64,000 bases of DNA from Actinoplanes subtropicus. GTDB taxonomy: Bacteria; Actinomycetota; Actinomycetes; Mycobacteriales; Micromonosporaceae. The notes under the pieces are model-generated. The model was not told where the DNA came from, did not search any database, and worked only from the letters and a program-made list of their open reading frames with translations. Location of the stretch: positions 1 to 64,000 of the forward strand of contig NZ_JOJL01000021.1 in assembly GCF_000721705.1 (NCBI RefSeq). Reading direction: 5' to 3'. The position numbers were made by a program, and so were the translations under genes. Shown here piece after piece: positions 17,428 to 26,522 of the stretch; positions within the stretch are counted from its first letter, which is position 1; each line of letters begins with the position of its first letter.

Positions 17428-19146
17428 TCAGTGGCCGCCCGGAACCGGCGCCTCGGGGGTGTGCAGCCGGATCATGATGCGCCGGGCCGCGGCCGGCACC
17501 CGATCGGCCGACGCCAGCGACACCAGGATCATGACGGCGAACGAGATCGGCACCGTCCACACCGCGGGCTGCCCGAGCACCGCCCCCGGCCAGCCCGCCG
17601 GATCCTCGCCGGTCAGCGTCGCCAGCGCGGCGGTCAGCGAGAGCGTGCCGCCGACCGCCATCCCGGCCAGCGCGCCCGCGTCGGTCAGCCGGTCCCACCA
17701 GATGCCAAGTACGAGCAGGGGGCAGAAGGTGGACGCGGCGACCGTGAAGGCGAGCGCCACGACTACGGCCAGGCCGAGCCGCTCGGTGCGCAGGCTCAAC
17801 CCGTACGGTATGGCGAGCGCGAGAATCGCGCTCAGCCGGAACGATCGGATCCGCAGCCGCCGCGGCGCGCGCAGCCGGTCCCCCACCAGGCCCTGGCCCA
17901 GCACGCCGGCCACCGAGACCGCCAGGCCGGAGACGGTGGACAGGAAGGCGGCGAAGGCGCCCGCGGTGACCAGCGCGCCCAGCCACACCCCGGCGGGGCC
18001 GCCGAGCATCCGTTCCGGGAGGGTGAGCACGGTGGCGTCGGTCTCGCCGGTGAGCAGCAGGTCCGGCACGAACCGGCGGCCCAGCGTGCCGAGGACGGTC
18101 GGCAAGAGATAAAAGGCCGAAAGCAAGACAATAACCACAAATGTCGTACGCCGTGAATCTCGCCCGTCGGTGTTGGTGTAGAAACGCACCAGGACGTGCG
18201 GCAGCCCCATGGTCCCGAGGCAGACGCCCAGGATGAGCGACAGGCTGGCGTAAAGCGGGTGCGGGATGCCCGACCCCAGCGGCGTCAGCCACGACGTGAA
18301 GGTGGTGTCCGGCAACCGGGCGACGACCGGCACGGTGTCGTCGCGATGCAGCGTCACGGTGGTGCCCGCGCCCAGCCGGTGCGACCCGGCGGCCAGCTCG
18401 ACCGGGCCGTCGACGGGACGGCCGTCGACCGAGCCGCGCACCGTCAGGGTCTCGGTGACCGGCAGGCGTACCGTCGTCTCCTGCGCGATCGGCACCACGA
18501 CCGTGCCCTGCGCGGTGGGGTGACCGGTGTAGACGGTGGTGCGATGCTGCCAGACCCCGATCAGCACCAGCGCCGGGATGAGCAGGGCCACGAACTTGAT
18601 CCAGAACTGGATGGCCTGCGCGAAGGTGATCGAGCGCATGCCGCCGGCGGTCACCGCGATCAGCACCACCAGGCACACCAGCAGGCCGCCGAGCCAGCCC
18701 GGCGCCTCGAGCTGAGTGCTCAGCGTGAGGCTCGCCCCGGCCAGTTGCGGCACCATGTAGAGCCAGCCGATGATCACCACGAGGGCGCCGGCGGCACGGC
18801 GCACGGTGGTCGACTCCAGCCGGATCTGGGCGAAATCCGGCAACGTGTACGCGCCGCTGCGGCGGAGCGGGGCGGCCACCACGGCCAGCAGGATCAGGTA
18901 GCCGGCGGTGTAGCAGACCGGGTACCACAGGGCGTCGTATCCGTACGCCAGAATGAGCCCGGCGACGCCGAGGAACGACGCGGCCGACAGGTATTCGCCG
19001 CCGATCGCGGCCGCGTTCCAGCGCGGCGTCACGGCCCGCGAGGCCACGTAGAAGTCGCCGGTGGTGCGGGCCCGCCGCAGGCCCAGCGCGCCGGCCACGA
19101 TGGTCACCACGCTCACCACCAGGACGGTGACGACGGCCGCGCTCAT
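17428..19146 (-). CDS. actP: Cation/acetate symporter (SSS family, ActP/MctC-like)
   Basis: 572 residues of the sodium:solute symporter family, with 13 or so membrane helices. Typical elements: GDFYVASRAVTPRWNAAAI, GGEYLSAASFLGVAGL, and GTMGLPHVLVRFYTNTDGRDSRRT. Between helices there is a long polar insert (about 255-330, TVVVPIAQE to ARLPDTTF), likely an extracellular beta-rich loop, which is common in actinobacterial members. It probably takes up acetate, propionate or pyruvate with Na+ or H+. ATG 19146 overlaps the DUF485 gene by 4 bp. Substrate is inferred from the family and from the adjacent acs/SatP genes. Confidence 0.93.
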   Translation of the reverse strand: MSAAVVTVLVVSVVTIVAGALGLRRARTTGDFYVASRAVTPRWNAAAIGGEYLSAASFLGVAGLILAYGYDALWYPVCYTAGYLILLAVVAAPLRRSGAYTLPDFAQIRLESTTVRRAAGALVVIIGWLYMVPQLAGASLTLSTQLEAPGWLGGLLVCLVVLIAVTAGGMRSITFAQAIQFWIKFVALLIPALVLIGVWQHRTTVYTGHPTAQGTVVVPIAQETTVRLPVTETLTVRGSVDGRPVDGPVELAAGSHRLGAGTTVTLHRDDTVPVVARLPDTTFTSWLTPLGSGIPHPLYASLSLILGVCLGTMGLPHVLVRFYTNTDGRDSRRTTFVVIVLLSAFYLLPTVLGTLGRRFVPDLLLTGETDATVLTLPERMLGGPAGVWLGALVTAGAFAAFLSTVSGLAVSVAGVLGQGLVGDRLRAPRRLRIRSFRLSAILALAIPYGLSLRTERLGLAVVVALAFTVAASTFCPLLVLGIWWDRLTDAGALAGMAVGGTLSLTAALATLTGEDPAGWPGAVLGQPAVWTVPISFAVMILVSLASADRVPAAARRIMIRLHTPEAPVPGGH

Positions 19147-19505
19147 CGGCGGCCGGCCAGCGTACGGAAGTCCTCCTCGTTGCGCTCCGACTCGTGCACG
19201 GCGAACCAGGCCAGCGCGATCAGCAGCGGATAGACGCCGAGGCCGAGGACCAGCCACGCCACCGGCAGCCCGGCGAGCCGCGCCCGGTCGAAGGCCGGCC
19301 ACACCGCGCCGAGGAGCGCGATCCCGCCGAGCAGCGTCGCGGTCAGCCCGCCGATCAGCAGCGCGAGCCGGGCCTGGCCGCGGATCAGCGACCGCAGGTA
19401 GATCTCGTCCACTTCGGTCACGGCGTCGTCCGCGGGCACGAGCGGCCCGCGCGACGCCGCATCGGTGCGCGGGTGCACCACCCGAACCCGGCGTGGCTCG
19501 GTCAC
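19143..19505 (-). CDS. DUF485-type small membrane partner of the symporter
   Basis: 120 residues from GTG 19505, which overlaps the regulator stop (GTGA). A polar N-terminus (VDEIYLRSLIRGQARLAL) precedes two membrane helices (LLIGGLTATLLGGIALLGA and PVAWLVLGLGVYPLLIALAW) and ends HESERNEEDFRTLAGRR. DUF485 (YjcH-like) proteins are encoded next to acetate symporters throughout bacteria and are thought to assist them. Position and topology fit exactly. Confidence 0.88.
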   Translation of the reverse strand: MTEPRRVRVVHPRTDAASRGPLVPADDAVTEVDEIYLRSLIRGQARLALLIGGLTATLLGGIALLGAVWPAFDRARLAGLPVAWLVLGLGVYPLLIALAWFAVHESERNEEDFRTLAGRR

Positions 19506-20317
19506 CGGCTGGCCAGCCGGTCGCGTACCTCGCGATAGTGCCGCCGGCTCACGGTCAGCTCGTCCGCGCCCAGGCGCAGCACGGTGTGCCCGTCCACCGA
19601 GCGGATCATCTCGTCCACCCGGGCCAGCCGGACCAGCGCGCTGCGGTGCACCCGGACGAACCCGGCCGCCGACCAGCGCTCGGCCAGCACGCTGAGGGTG
19701 GTCCGGATCAGATGCTGCTCGCCGTCGTCGGTGTGCAGGCGGGCGTAGTCGCCGTGCGCCTCCACCCACCGGACCTGCGAGCGCCGGACGAACCGGGTGA
19801 CGCCGCCCAGCTCGACCGGGATCACCTCGTCCTCCTCGTCCGGCCCGGCCGGCTCGGCCCGGCCGTCGCGGACCGCGCCGGCCCGGCGCACCGCCTTGCG
19901 CAGCCGCTCGGCCCGGACCGGCTTCATCACGTAATCGGTGGCCTGCAGGCTGAACGCCTCCACCGCGTGGTCGTCGTACGCGGTCACGAACACGATCGCC
20001 AGCGGCGTGGTGAACTGGGCGACCAGCCGGGCCAGTTCCAGCCCGTTCAGCCCCGGCATCCGGATGTCGCAGAACAGCACGTCGAACGCCTCGGTGCTGA
20101 GCAGCTTCAGGGCGGTCGCGCTGGACGCGGCGGTCCGCACCGAGGCCACCCGCGGGTCGCCGCCGAGCAGGAAGGAGATCTCGTCCCGGGCGTGCGACTC
20201 GTCGTCGAGCACCAGCGCCCGGAGCCCGTCACCGCGCGGCGACCCCGGGGGCGAACTTTGGTATGCGGAGTGTGACCTTTGTTCCGGCCCCGGGGGCGGT
20301 TTCGACCACGAGTCCAT
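19502..20317 (-). CDS. LytTR-family response regulator
   Basis: About 271 residues. An N-terminal receiver domain (LRALVLDDESHARDE; phosphoacceptor Asp in DVLFCDIRMPG; Lys in DYVMKPVRAERL) is joined to a C-terminal LytTR DNA-binding domain (VRWVEAHGDYARLHTDDGEQ, FVRVHRSALV). LytTR proteins bind paired 9-bp sites ahead of target promoters. The start is uncertain: ATG 20317 gives a 30-residue leader and overlaps the kinase gene by about 90 bp. Being cotranscribed with the kinase, DUF485 and symporter genes, it probably controls carboxylate uptake, as BtsR/YpdB-type systems do in enterics. Confidence 0.88.
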   Translation of the reverse strand: MDSWSKPPPGPEQRSHSAYQSSPPGSPRGDGLRALVLDDESHARDEISFLLGGDPRVASVRTAASSATALKLLSTEAFDVLFCDIRMPGLNGLELARLVAQFTTPLAIVFVTAYDDHAVEAFSLQATDYVMKPVRAERLRKAVRRAGAVRDGRAEPAGPDEEDEVIPVELGGVTRFVRRSQVRWVEAHGDYARLHTDDGEQHLIRTTLSVLAERWSAAGFVRVHRSALVRLARVDEMIRSVDGHTVLRLGADELTVSRRHYREVRDRLASR

Positions 20318-21401
20318 GTTCGTCACCAAACACCTGCCTCAATCGGGAGTCAACATTGCTCAGACCCACCGTCTTGCGTGGCCCCGCCCCCACCAGGGCC
20401 GCCCGGATCACCGCCGGGTCGGCGCCGATCCCGTCGTCCTCGACGGTCAGCAGGGCCGTCTCCCCCTCGTCGGCGGCCACGATGGAAACCGTGATCGCCT
20501 CGCCCCCGGCGTCCAGCCCGTGCCGCACCGCGTTCTCCACCAGCGGCTGCAGCACCAGGAACGGCACCGCGGTCGGCAGCACCTCGGGCGCCACCCGCAG
20601 CGACACCTTCAGCCGGTCGCCGAAGCGGGCCTGCTCCAGCACCAGGTACCGCTCGGTGTTCCGCAGCTCGTCGGCGAGCGTGGCGAAGTTCCCGCTGCGC
20701 CGCAACGCGTACCGGGTGAAGTCGGCGAACTCCAGCACCAGCTCCCGGGCCCGCTCCGGATCGGTGCGGACGAAGGTGGCCACCGCGTTCAGCGAGTTGT
20801 AGATGAAATGCGGGCTGATCTGCGCCCGCAACGCCCGCAACTCGGCCTCGGCCAGCATGCGCTCGTGCAGCCCGGCCGACCCCAGCTCCAACTGCTCCCC
20901 GATCCAGGAGGCGACCTCCTCGACCGCCCGCAACAGAATCGCCGACGGCTGCCGGGCGTACGCGATCAGCGCACCCACCGGCGTCCCCCCATCGATCAAC
21001 GGCGCGACTACGGCGGTCTGCACCGGACAACCGGCCGGACACCCCATCTCGGCCCGCCCGAGCACCACGGTCCGCCCCGCGGCCAGCGCGACGCTGCCGT
21101 GCGCATGCGGGTCCACGGGGTGCACATGCCCGTGCCCGTCCACCGCCAGCGTCCCGTCGTGCCCGGTCAACGCCAGCGCCGAGGCCCCCAGCAGCGGCCG
21201 CAGATGCTTGATCGCCCGCCCGGCGCCGGCCGCGGTCAGCCCGCCGCGCAGCCCCTTGGCCGCCAGGCTGGCCGTGTGCAGCGTGTCGAACGTGGCCCGC
21301 TCGGCGGGGGTGCCCAGCCCACCGGGGCGCCGCCGCACCAGCGTGACCAGGTGAGCGGCCAACAGCACGGCACACAGCGTCGCCAGCACCGGGACCACCA
21401 T
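20229..21401 (-). CDS. LytS-like sensor histidine kinase
   Basis: 390 residues. One N-terminal membrane helix (VPVLATLCAVLLAAHLVTLV) is followed by a GAF-like sensor region (about 60-165) containing HGHVHPVDPHAHG and CPAGCP, which look able to bind metal or haem. Then come the His_kinase domain with LRAQISPHFIYNSLNAVATFV (phosphoacceptor His) and a HATPase domain with VENAVRHGLD and DDGIGAD. This is the LytS/BtsS/YpdA type but with only one membrane helix in place of the five-helix 5TM domain. It is the first gene of the leftward kinase-regulator-DUF485-symporter operon. Confidence 0.9.
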   Translation of the reverse strand: MVVPVLATLCAVLLAAHLVTLVRRRPGGLGTPAERATFDTLHTASLAAKGLRGGLTAAGAGRAIKHLRPLLGASALALTGHDGTLAVDGHGHVHPVDPHAHGSVALAAGRTVVLGRAEMGCPAGCPVQTAVVAPLIDGGTPVGALIAYARQPSAILLRAVEEVASWIGEQLELGSAGLHERMLAEAELRALRAQISPHFIYNSLNAVATFVRTDPERARELVLEFADFTRYALRRSGNFATLADELRNTERYLVLEQARFGDRLKVSLRVAPEVLPTAVPFLVLQPLVENAVRHGLDAGGEAITVSIVAADEGETALLTVEDDGIGADPAVIRAALVGAGPRKTVGLSNVDSRLRQVFGDEHGLVVETAPGAGTKVTLRIPKFAPGVAAR

Positions 21402-21538
21402 GCGTCATGCCTACCACCGAAGCGGGCCGACGGCTCGTCCACCGCCGTGCCACCGTGTCCCCTTCGCCGGCCGGACCCGCGAGCCGGAGGCCTGAATTCG
21501 CCCTCTGCCAAAGCCCGCGGAATCAGTCGGAAGGCCGA

Positions 21539-22888
21539 TCAGGAGGCGAACGCTGGGCCGAGCCGCCGGATGACGGTGCCGAGCGGCAGCACCGTAAGAC
21601 CCGGCTTCGCGGCGACGTGGTCGACCAGGGCCTGGTGGGTGGCGATCGCGCACTGGGTCGGTTCGACCGGGACCGGCACCAGGTCGTGCACGCAGAAGAC
21701 GGCCAGCCCACCGTATCGGGCGACGCCGTCGACGATCGCCCGCAGGCCCTCGTCGGTGGAGCGGTTGTTCAGAGCATAGGAGCGGATCGCGTACGGGTCG
21801 GCCGGCGGTACCGTCTCCATGCCGCTGGTGTCCTCGGTCATCGCCCGTACGTAGGCCACCCTGGTGGCGAGCCGCCGCCGTACGGTCTCGTCGAAGCGGC
21901 CCTGCGGGTAGCAGTGCCCCACGAACCCGTCCACCAGGCCGCTGCCGGTCAGCCAGGCCAGGTTGCGGGTGACGTCGAGGTCCAGTTCGGCCGGGCTCAG
22001 CGGGTCGGTGCCGTACTGGATGCCGGTCACCGCGTTACGGCCGGCCGCGAAGGCTCGCCGGTGGTCGACGATCGTGTCGGTGTGCAGCCCGATCTCCCAC
22101 CCGTCGCTCCGCATCCGGCGCAGCATCGCCGTGGTCAGGTACCGGGGGTCGCCCGCTTCGGCGGCCAGCACGTTGCTGGTGATGGTGTACGCCGTACCGG
22201 AAAATCCGTGCCGGCCGAGATGGGTCCTGGCGATCGTGTACTGCGAGCGGTAGCTGTCGTCGTAGCTGAAACACACGATCCCGCCCGCGGCGAAGGGCGG
22301 TGGCGACGCTATCTCGACGGCTCGCAGGCGTACGGTCGCGGTGTAGCCGGGCAGGCTGATCAGCCGCAGCCGCAGCGAATCGACCGCGGCCGGGTCGAAG
22401 GGCCCGTGGACGGCCGCGCCGCCCAGGCCGACGGTCACCCAGGTCCAGGCACCGTCCTTGAGCCAGCGCACGCTCGGGTCGCCGTTCAAGTTCTGGATCG
22501 GCGCCGACGCGTACGCGCTCCGCAGCCCGTCGCTGCTCACGTAGAGCGACAGGTCCTGCAGCGCGTCGCCATTCTCCACCATGACCAGCAACCGGAGGTG
22601 CCGGCCGCCGGTGAGGTCGATGGCCGGCCGGATCGCCGTACGGGTCAAGGTCGCGGCCGTCCCGTCGGGCCTGCTGGTGAAGAAGGCGCTCTGCCGGTCG
22701 TCGCTCATGGCGTGCACCAGCGAATCGTTCGCCTGCCACCCCTGTACACGCCCCATCGTGGTCAGCAGCTGCGGCCCGGACCCGCGCGGCGCGCGGCCGG
22801 GCGACGGCAAGCCGGTGACGGCCAACGCTGCGAACAGCAACCTTCGGCGAGTGGGCACGTCGGGAACGATGACATCTGTCCGGCCCAT
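21539..22888 (-). CDS. Secreted polysaccharide deacetylase-like protein
   Basis: About 449 residues. An Arg-rich, hydrophobic N-terminus (PTRRRLLFAALAVTG) is a probable Tat or Sec signal. An N-terminal beta-rich carbohydrate-binding-like domain (about 40-200) precedes the NodB fold, with FSYDDSYRSQ replacing the usual TFDDG and EIGLHTDTIVDH for the metal-binding HxxxH segment. The C-terminal active-site region is LAVFCVHDLVP. The two Asp and the two His of the deacetylase site are present, so metal-dependent N- or O-deacetylation of a glycan is likely. Starts at 22915, 22888 or a GTG nearer the signal are all possible. Confidence 0.72.
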   Translation of the reverse strand: MGRTDVIVPDVPTRRRLLFAALAVTGLPSPGRAPRGSGPQLLTTMGRVQGWQANDSLVHAMSDDRQSAFFTSRPDGTAATLTRTAIRPAIDLTGGRHLRLLVMVENGDALQDLSLYVSSDGLRSAYASAPIQNLNGDPSVRWLKDGAWTWVTVGLGGAAVHGPFDPAAVDSLRLRLISLPGYTATVRLRAVEIASPPPFAAGGIVCFSYDDSYRSQYTIARTHLGRHGFSGTAYTITSNVLAAEAGDPRYLTTAMLRRMRSDGWEIGLHTDTIVDHRRAFAAGRNAVTGIQYGTDPLSPAELDLDVTRNLAWLTGSGLVDGFVGHCYPQGRFDETVRRRLATRVAYVRAMTEDTSGMETVPPADPYAIRSYALNNRSTDEGLRAIVDGVARYGGLAVFCVHDLVPVPVEPTQCAIATHQALVDHVAAKPGLTVLPLGTVIRRLGPAFAS

Positions 22889-23043
22889 CCGCCGGCACGC
22901 TTGGCCGGAATTCACCCGGTCAGCGAACGGTGCCGAGTGCCACCCCTTCGAGCAGGCACTTTCGGCCAGGGCTGAAAGTGGCGCCGGACGGCGTCGGCGG
23001 TTGGCATCATCGCTTCTGCATACGGGCGAGACGGGGGTCGAGT

Positions 23044-25392
23044 GTGGACGAGATGGTGCTGAAGGCGCAGCGCTGGGTGAACGCGACGTACGCGGCCGTG
23101 CCGGGGTACGTGGCCTGCGCGGAGACCGGGATGACCGGCTGGTCGACGATGTTCTCGCTGACCCGCGGGCTCCAGCACGAGTTGGGCATCGCCGAGCTGT
23201 CGGACAACTTCGGGCCGACGACGCTGGGCAAGCTGACCGCGTACGGCAACGTGGGGTTGAACTCCACGAACCAGAACATGCGCACGATCGTCGAGGCGGG
23301 ACTGTACTGCAAGGGGTACCTCGGCGGCGACCTGGACGGCAGTTTCTCCACCCCGACCCAGGTGGGCCTGGCCGGGATGATGCAGAACATGGGCGTCGGG
23401 GACACCGCGATCGTCACCGACATCCCGCCGAAGGTGTTCAAGGCACTGCTGACGATGGACGCGTACGTGTTGACGGCGGGCGGCCACGACACGATCCAGC
23501 AGATCCAGCGCTGGCTGAACGCCACCTACTGGGGCCGCGCCGACTTCCTGATCGGCCCGTGCGACGGCCACTTCTCCCGGGACGTGCAGAAGGCGCTCGT
23601 CTTCGGCATCCAGTACCAGCTGGGCATGGCCGACGGCGTGGTCACCGGCGCGGTCGGCCCGGGCACCCAGGCCGGCCTGCGCTCGTCGGCGACCGTCTCG
23701 GCCGGCTCGGTGGACGCCGGATCGACCGGGTTCGTCCGGCTGTTCCAGGCGGCGATGACGTTCAACAACTGGCAGGGCGACTGGGCGCACGCCGGTACGT
23801 TCACCGCCGACCTGGCCGGGTACGTCCGCCGCTTCCAGGAGTTCTCGATGCTGCCGGTCACCGGCGCGGGCGACTACCAGACCTGGATGTCGCTGCTGCT
23901 GTCCACCGGCGACCCGACCCGCAAGGGCACCGCGATGGACTGCATGCACCCGCTGAACAGCACCACCATCGCGACGGTCTGGAACAACGGCTACCGCACG
24001 GTCGGCCGCTATCTCACCGGCGGCACCAACAAGGTGCTCACCAACTCGGAGATCGCGCTGATCAACGACCAGGGCATGGCGTTCTTCCCGATCTACCAGG
24101 AGGACGGCGACGGCGTCGAGTACTTCAGCTACGACCAGGGGCTGGCGGCCGGCCGGGCGGCGTGCACGGCGGCGGCCGGCTTCGGCATCCCGGCCGGTAC
24201 CACGATCTACTTCGCGGTCGACTTCGACGCCGTCGACGACGAGATCACCAGCGCGATCATCCCGCATTTCCAGGGCGTGGCGGCCGGTGTGGTGGAGAAG
24301 GGCAACCCGTACGCGGTGGGCATCTACGGCTGCCGCAACGTGTGCAGCCGGGTGAGCTCCGCCGGGCTGGCCACCCGCAGCTTCGTCAGCGGCATGTCCA
24401 CCGGCTACAGCGGCAACCTCGGGTTCCCGCTGCCGGACAACTGGGCGTTCGATCAGATCGCCAACACCACCCTCGCCGACGGCACGGCCGGATCGGTGGA
24501 GATCGACAACGACCTGGTGTCCGGGCGGGATGTCGGCGTGACCAGCGTGACCCGGCCGAGAGACGTGAACGACGGCTTCTACACCTACCTGACCTGGATC
24601 GAGGCGCGGGCCGGGCAGTGGCGCGACCAGGGCCACGTGGACCGGTCGGCGCCGGAACTGGTCGCGCAGTACCTGCGGTCACGCCAGCCCGCGTACGTCG
24701 GGAACCGGGCCGACCTCATGTTCGGCCCGCTCGACGCCGACTTCGTGGCCTTCGTGAAGGGCTACCCGGGCCGCCCGGACGAGTTGCCGCTGCGCGACCC
24801 GGCGAACTTCCGCGACCTGGACGTGGCCCATTTCGGCGCGACCTTCGGCTCGGTGGTGAACTACCGGGTCAGCGGTGACCTCAAGGTGGCCGGGATCGTG
24901 GACTTCGCCGGGTGGGGCGGCGACATGATCTGTACGCTCGGCGACTTCCTGAAGAGCGGGCAGCCGGCCGCGAACGCGTACAGCTACGCGCGCAATTACA
25001 TCGCCGACTACTCCGACAGCGGATTCTTCGCGATCGGCGACTTCCTGGCCGACGTGGACGCTCTGGTCCTCGGCGCCCAGCACAACTACGAGCCGACCCG
25101 GCCGCTGTCCACCATGTTCCCCTACTACTACGCCTCGGCGACGGCGTCCCGGAAACGGTTCGCCGACTTCTACCAGGTCCGGTTCGGCGGCACGTACGAC
25201 ACTCTGATCGCCGCCGGGCGCGACATCGTCTCCTCGGACGCCGACGCGGCGCTGACCTCCGCCCGGGACGTCTTCTGGGCCACGGACTGGGCCGGCGACA
25301 CCGGCTACCTGCAGATCGAGGCCGTCCCGCCGGTCATCAGCGACGACATCGTGCGGGCCTTCGCCGACACCGTCGTCTCGTACGCCTCCTGA
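23044..25392 (+). CDS. Large DUF1906 glycoside-hydrolase-like protein
   Basis: 782 residues from GTG 23044, behind GGGGG. Two peptidoglycan-binding-like repeats occupy the N-terminal 300 residues (VLKAQRWVNATYAAVPGY, TIQQIQRWLNATYWGRADF, FGPTTLGKL). The DUF1906 (Rv2525c-like) domain covers about 300-500: GYRTVGRYLTGG, FPIYQEDGDGVEYF, TTIYFAVDFDAVDDE, YAVGIYGCRNVC. A C-terminal region of about 270 residues is unassigned. The fold is a lysozyme-like TIM barrel acting on cell wall. No signal peptide is visible, which is odd for such a role; the next gene does have one. Confidence 0.8.
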   Translation: MDEMVLKAQRWVNATYAAVPGYVACAETGMTGWSTMFSLTRGLQHELGIAELSDNFGPTTLGKLTAYGNVGLNSTNQNMRTIVEAGLYCKGYLGGDLDGSFSTPTQVGLAGMMQNMGVGDTAIVTDIPPKVFKALLTMDAYVLTAGGHDTIQQIQRWLNATYWGRADFLIGPCDGHFSRDVQKALVFGIQYQLGMADGVVTGAVGPGTQAGLRSSATVSAGSVDAGSTGFVRLFQAAMTFNNWQGDWAHAGTFTADLAGYVRRFQEFSMLPVTGAGDYQTWMSLLLSTGDPTRKGTAMDCMHPLNSTTIATVWNNGYRTVGRYLTGGTNKVLTNSEIALINDQGMAFFPIYQEDGDGVEYFSYDQGLAAGRAACTAAAGFGIPAGTTIYFAVDFDAVDDEITSAIIPHFQGVAAGVVEKGNPYAVGIYGCRNVCSRVSSAGLATRSFVSGMSTGYSGNLGFPLPDNWAFDQIANTTLADGTAGSVEIDNDLVSGRDVGVTSVTRPRDVNDGFYTYLTWIEARAGQWRDQGHVDRSAPELVAQYLRSRQPAYVGNRADLMFGPLDADFVAFVKGYPGRPDELPLRDPANFRDLDVAHFGATFGSVVNYRVSGDLKVAGIVDFAGWGGDMICTLGDFLKSGQPAANAYSYARNYIADYSDSGFFAIGDFLADVDALVLGAQHNYEPTRPLSTMFPYYYASATASRKRFADFYQVRFGGTYDTLIAAGRDIVSSDADAALTSARDVFWATDWAGDTGYLQIEAVPPVISDDIVRAFADTVVSYAS

Positions 25393-25405
25393 ACGGGGAT
25401 TGATC

Positions 25406-26410
25406 ATGACTCTGTCGATGTCCCGCCGCGGCCTGCTGGCCGCCGCGTCCCTCTCGGCCGGCGTGACCGTCCTGGCCGTCTCGCCGCCGGCCCTCGCTGC
25501 TACCGCGGAAACCGGACTGACTCTCACGCCGGTCGGGGACCGGCCTCTCGCCGTGCGCACACCCGACGCCGCCCCGCGAACCACCTGCCCGCAGCAACTC
25601 GCCGTCCGGATCGCCAACACCGGCGGGAGCGTGCCGGCCGGTGCGCAGATCGAGTTCGCGTACGACGCCCGGCTCTACGCCGCCACCGGCCCGGTCATCG
25701 CCGGCCCCGGCGGACGGCGGGTGGACGCGGCGGCCACCACCACGACCGACCCGAAGACCGGCGTCACCACCTGCCGGGTCACCGTGCGCGAGCCGATCCC
25801 GGCGGCCGCACAACTGGTCGTCCTGGCCGGCACGGCACATCCGCTGCGCTTCCCGTACGACCTGGTGCGGCGGCCGGGCGACACCGCGGCCACCCTCGTC
25901 GCCGGCACTCGTACCCGCCATGACCTGCGCCGATCGGCGGGGACCGGCGGCGCCCGCACGCCGTGGGGCATCGAGCTGACCGGCGGCTGGGCCGCGCAGG
26001 CCTGGGGCGACGGCCACCGGTTCCGCTACTACCGCCCGGCCGGCCTGCGGCTGCGCGGCACCGGACCGGGGAAGGCGCCCCATCCGGTGTCGTTCGCGGT
26101 GTCGGTGGACCCACGGCTGGTCACCACCGTCACCGCCGGCACGGCGACCCTCAACGGCAAGCCCGCGGGCCGGGTACGGCGCATCGCCGTCACCCGTACC
26201 GCCGCCGTCCACGAGACCCGCTGGACCACGACCGTCCGGCTCGGCGCCGGCGACATCCTCGACGTCGTCCTGCACACCACCACCCGGACGCCGGACGGCC
26301 CGCTGCCCACGATCAAGCATCCGACCGTGGAGCTGACCATGCCCGGCGACGACGCGCAGCGCACCACCGGCCGGGAAACCCTGACCCGCTACGACGCGAT
26401 CTGGGAGTAG
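25406..26410 (+). CDS. Tat-exported protein of unknown function
   Basis: 334 residues. The signal MTLSMSRRGLLAAASLSAG to PPALA has a twin-arginine-like SRRGLL. The mature part is beta-rich with two Cys (near residues 57 and 120) and reads like two Ig- or fibronectin-like domains (AVRIANTGGSVPAGAQIEF, LVTTVTAGTATLNGKP). No catalytic motif is seen. It lies 13 bp after the DUF1906 gene with its own ribosome site (GGGGA) and is probably cotranscribed. A terminator follows at 26483. Confidence 0.65.
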   Translation: MTLSMSRRGLLAAASLSAGVTVLAVSPPALAATAETGLTLTPVGDRPLAVRTPDAAPRTTCPQQLAVRIANTGGSVPAGAQIEFAYDARLYAATGPVIAGPGGRRVDAAATTTTDPKTGVTTCRVTVREPIPAAAQLVVLAGTAHPLRFPYDLVRRPGDTAATLVAGTRTRHDLRRSAGTGGARTPWGIELTGGWAAQAWGDGHRFRYYRPAGLRLRGTGPGKAPHPVSFAVSVDPRLVTTVTAGTATLNGKPAGRVRRIAVTRTAAVHETRWTTTVRLGAGDILDVVLHTTTRTPDGPLPTIKHPTVELTMPGDDAQRTTGRETLTRYDAIWE

Positions 26411-26482
26411 GCGTTCGCCGAGGTCCGTGCGCCACCTGCATGATCGTGTCCTGATCGTTCTCGGCCGCCACCAGTGCGGCAG

Positions 26483-26509
26483 CGTGCCGGGGCTCGTCGC
26501 CCCGGCACG
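26483..26509. terminator. Bidirectional hairpin terminator
   Basis: CGTGCCGGGG / CCCCGGCACG, a perfect 10-bp stem with a 7-nt loop, lies between two convergent genes ending at 26410 and 26523. Confidence 0.75.
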
Positions 26510-26522
26510 GCGGCCCGCAGTG

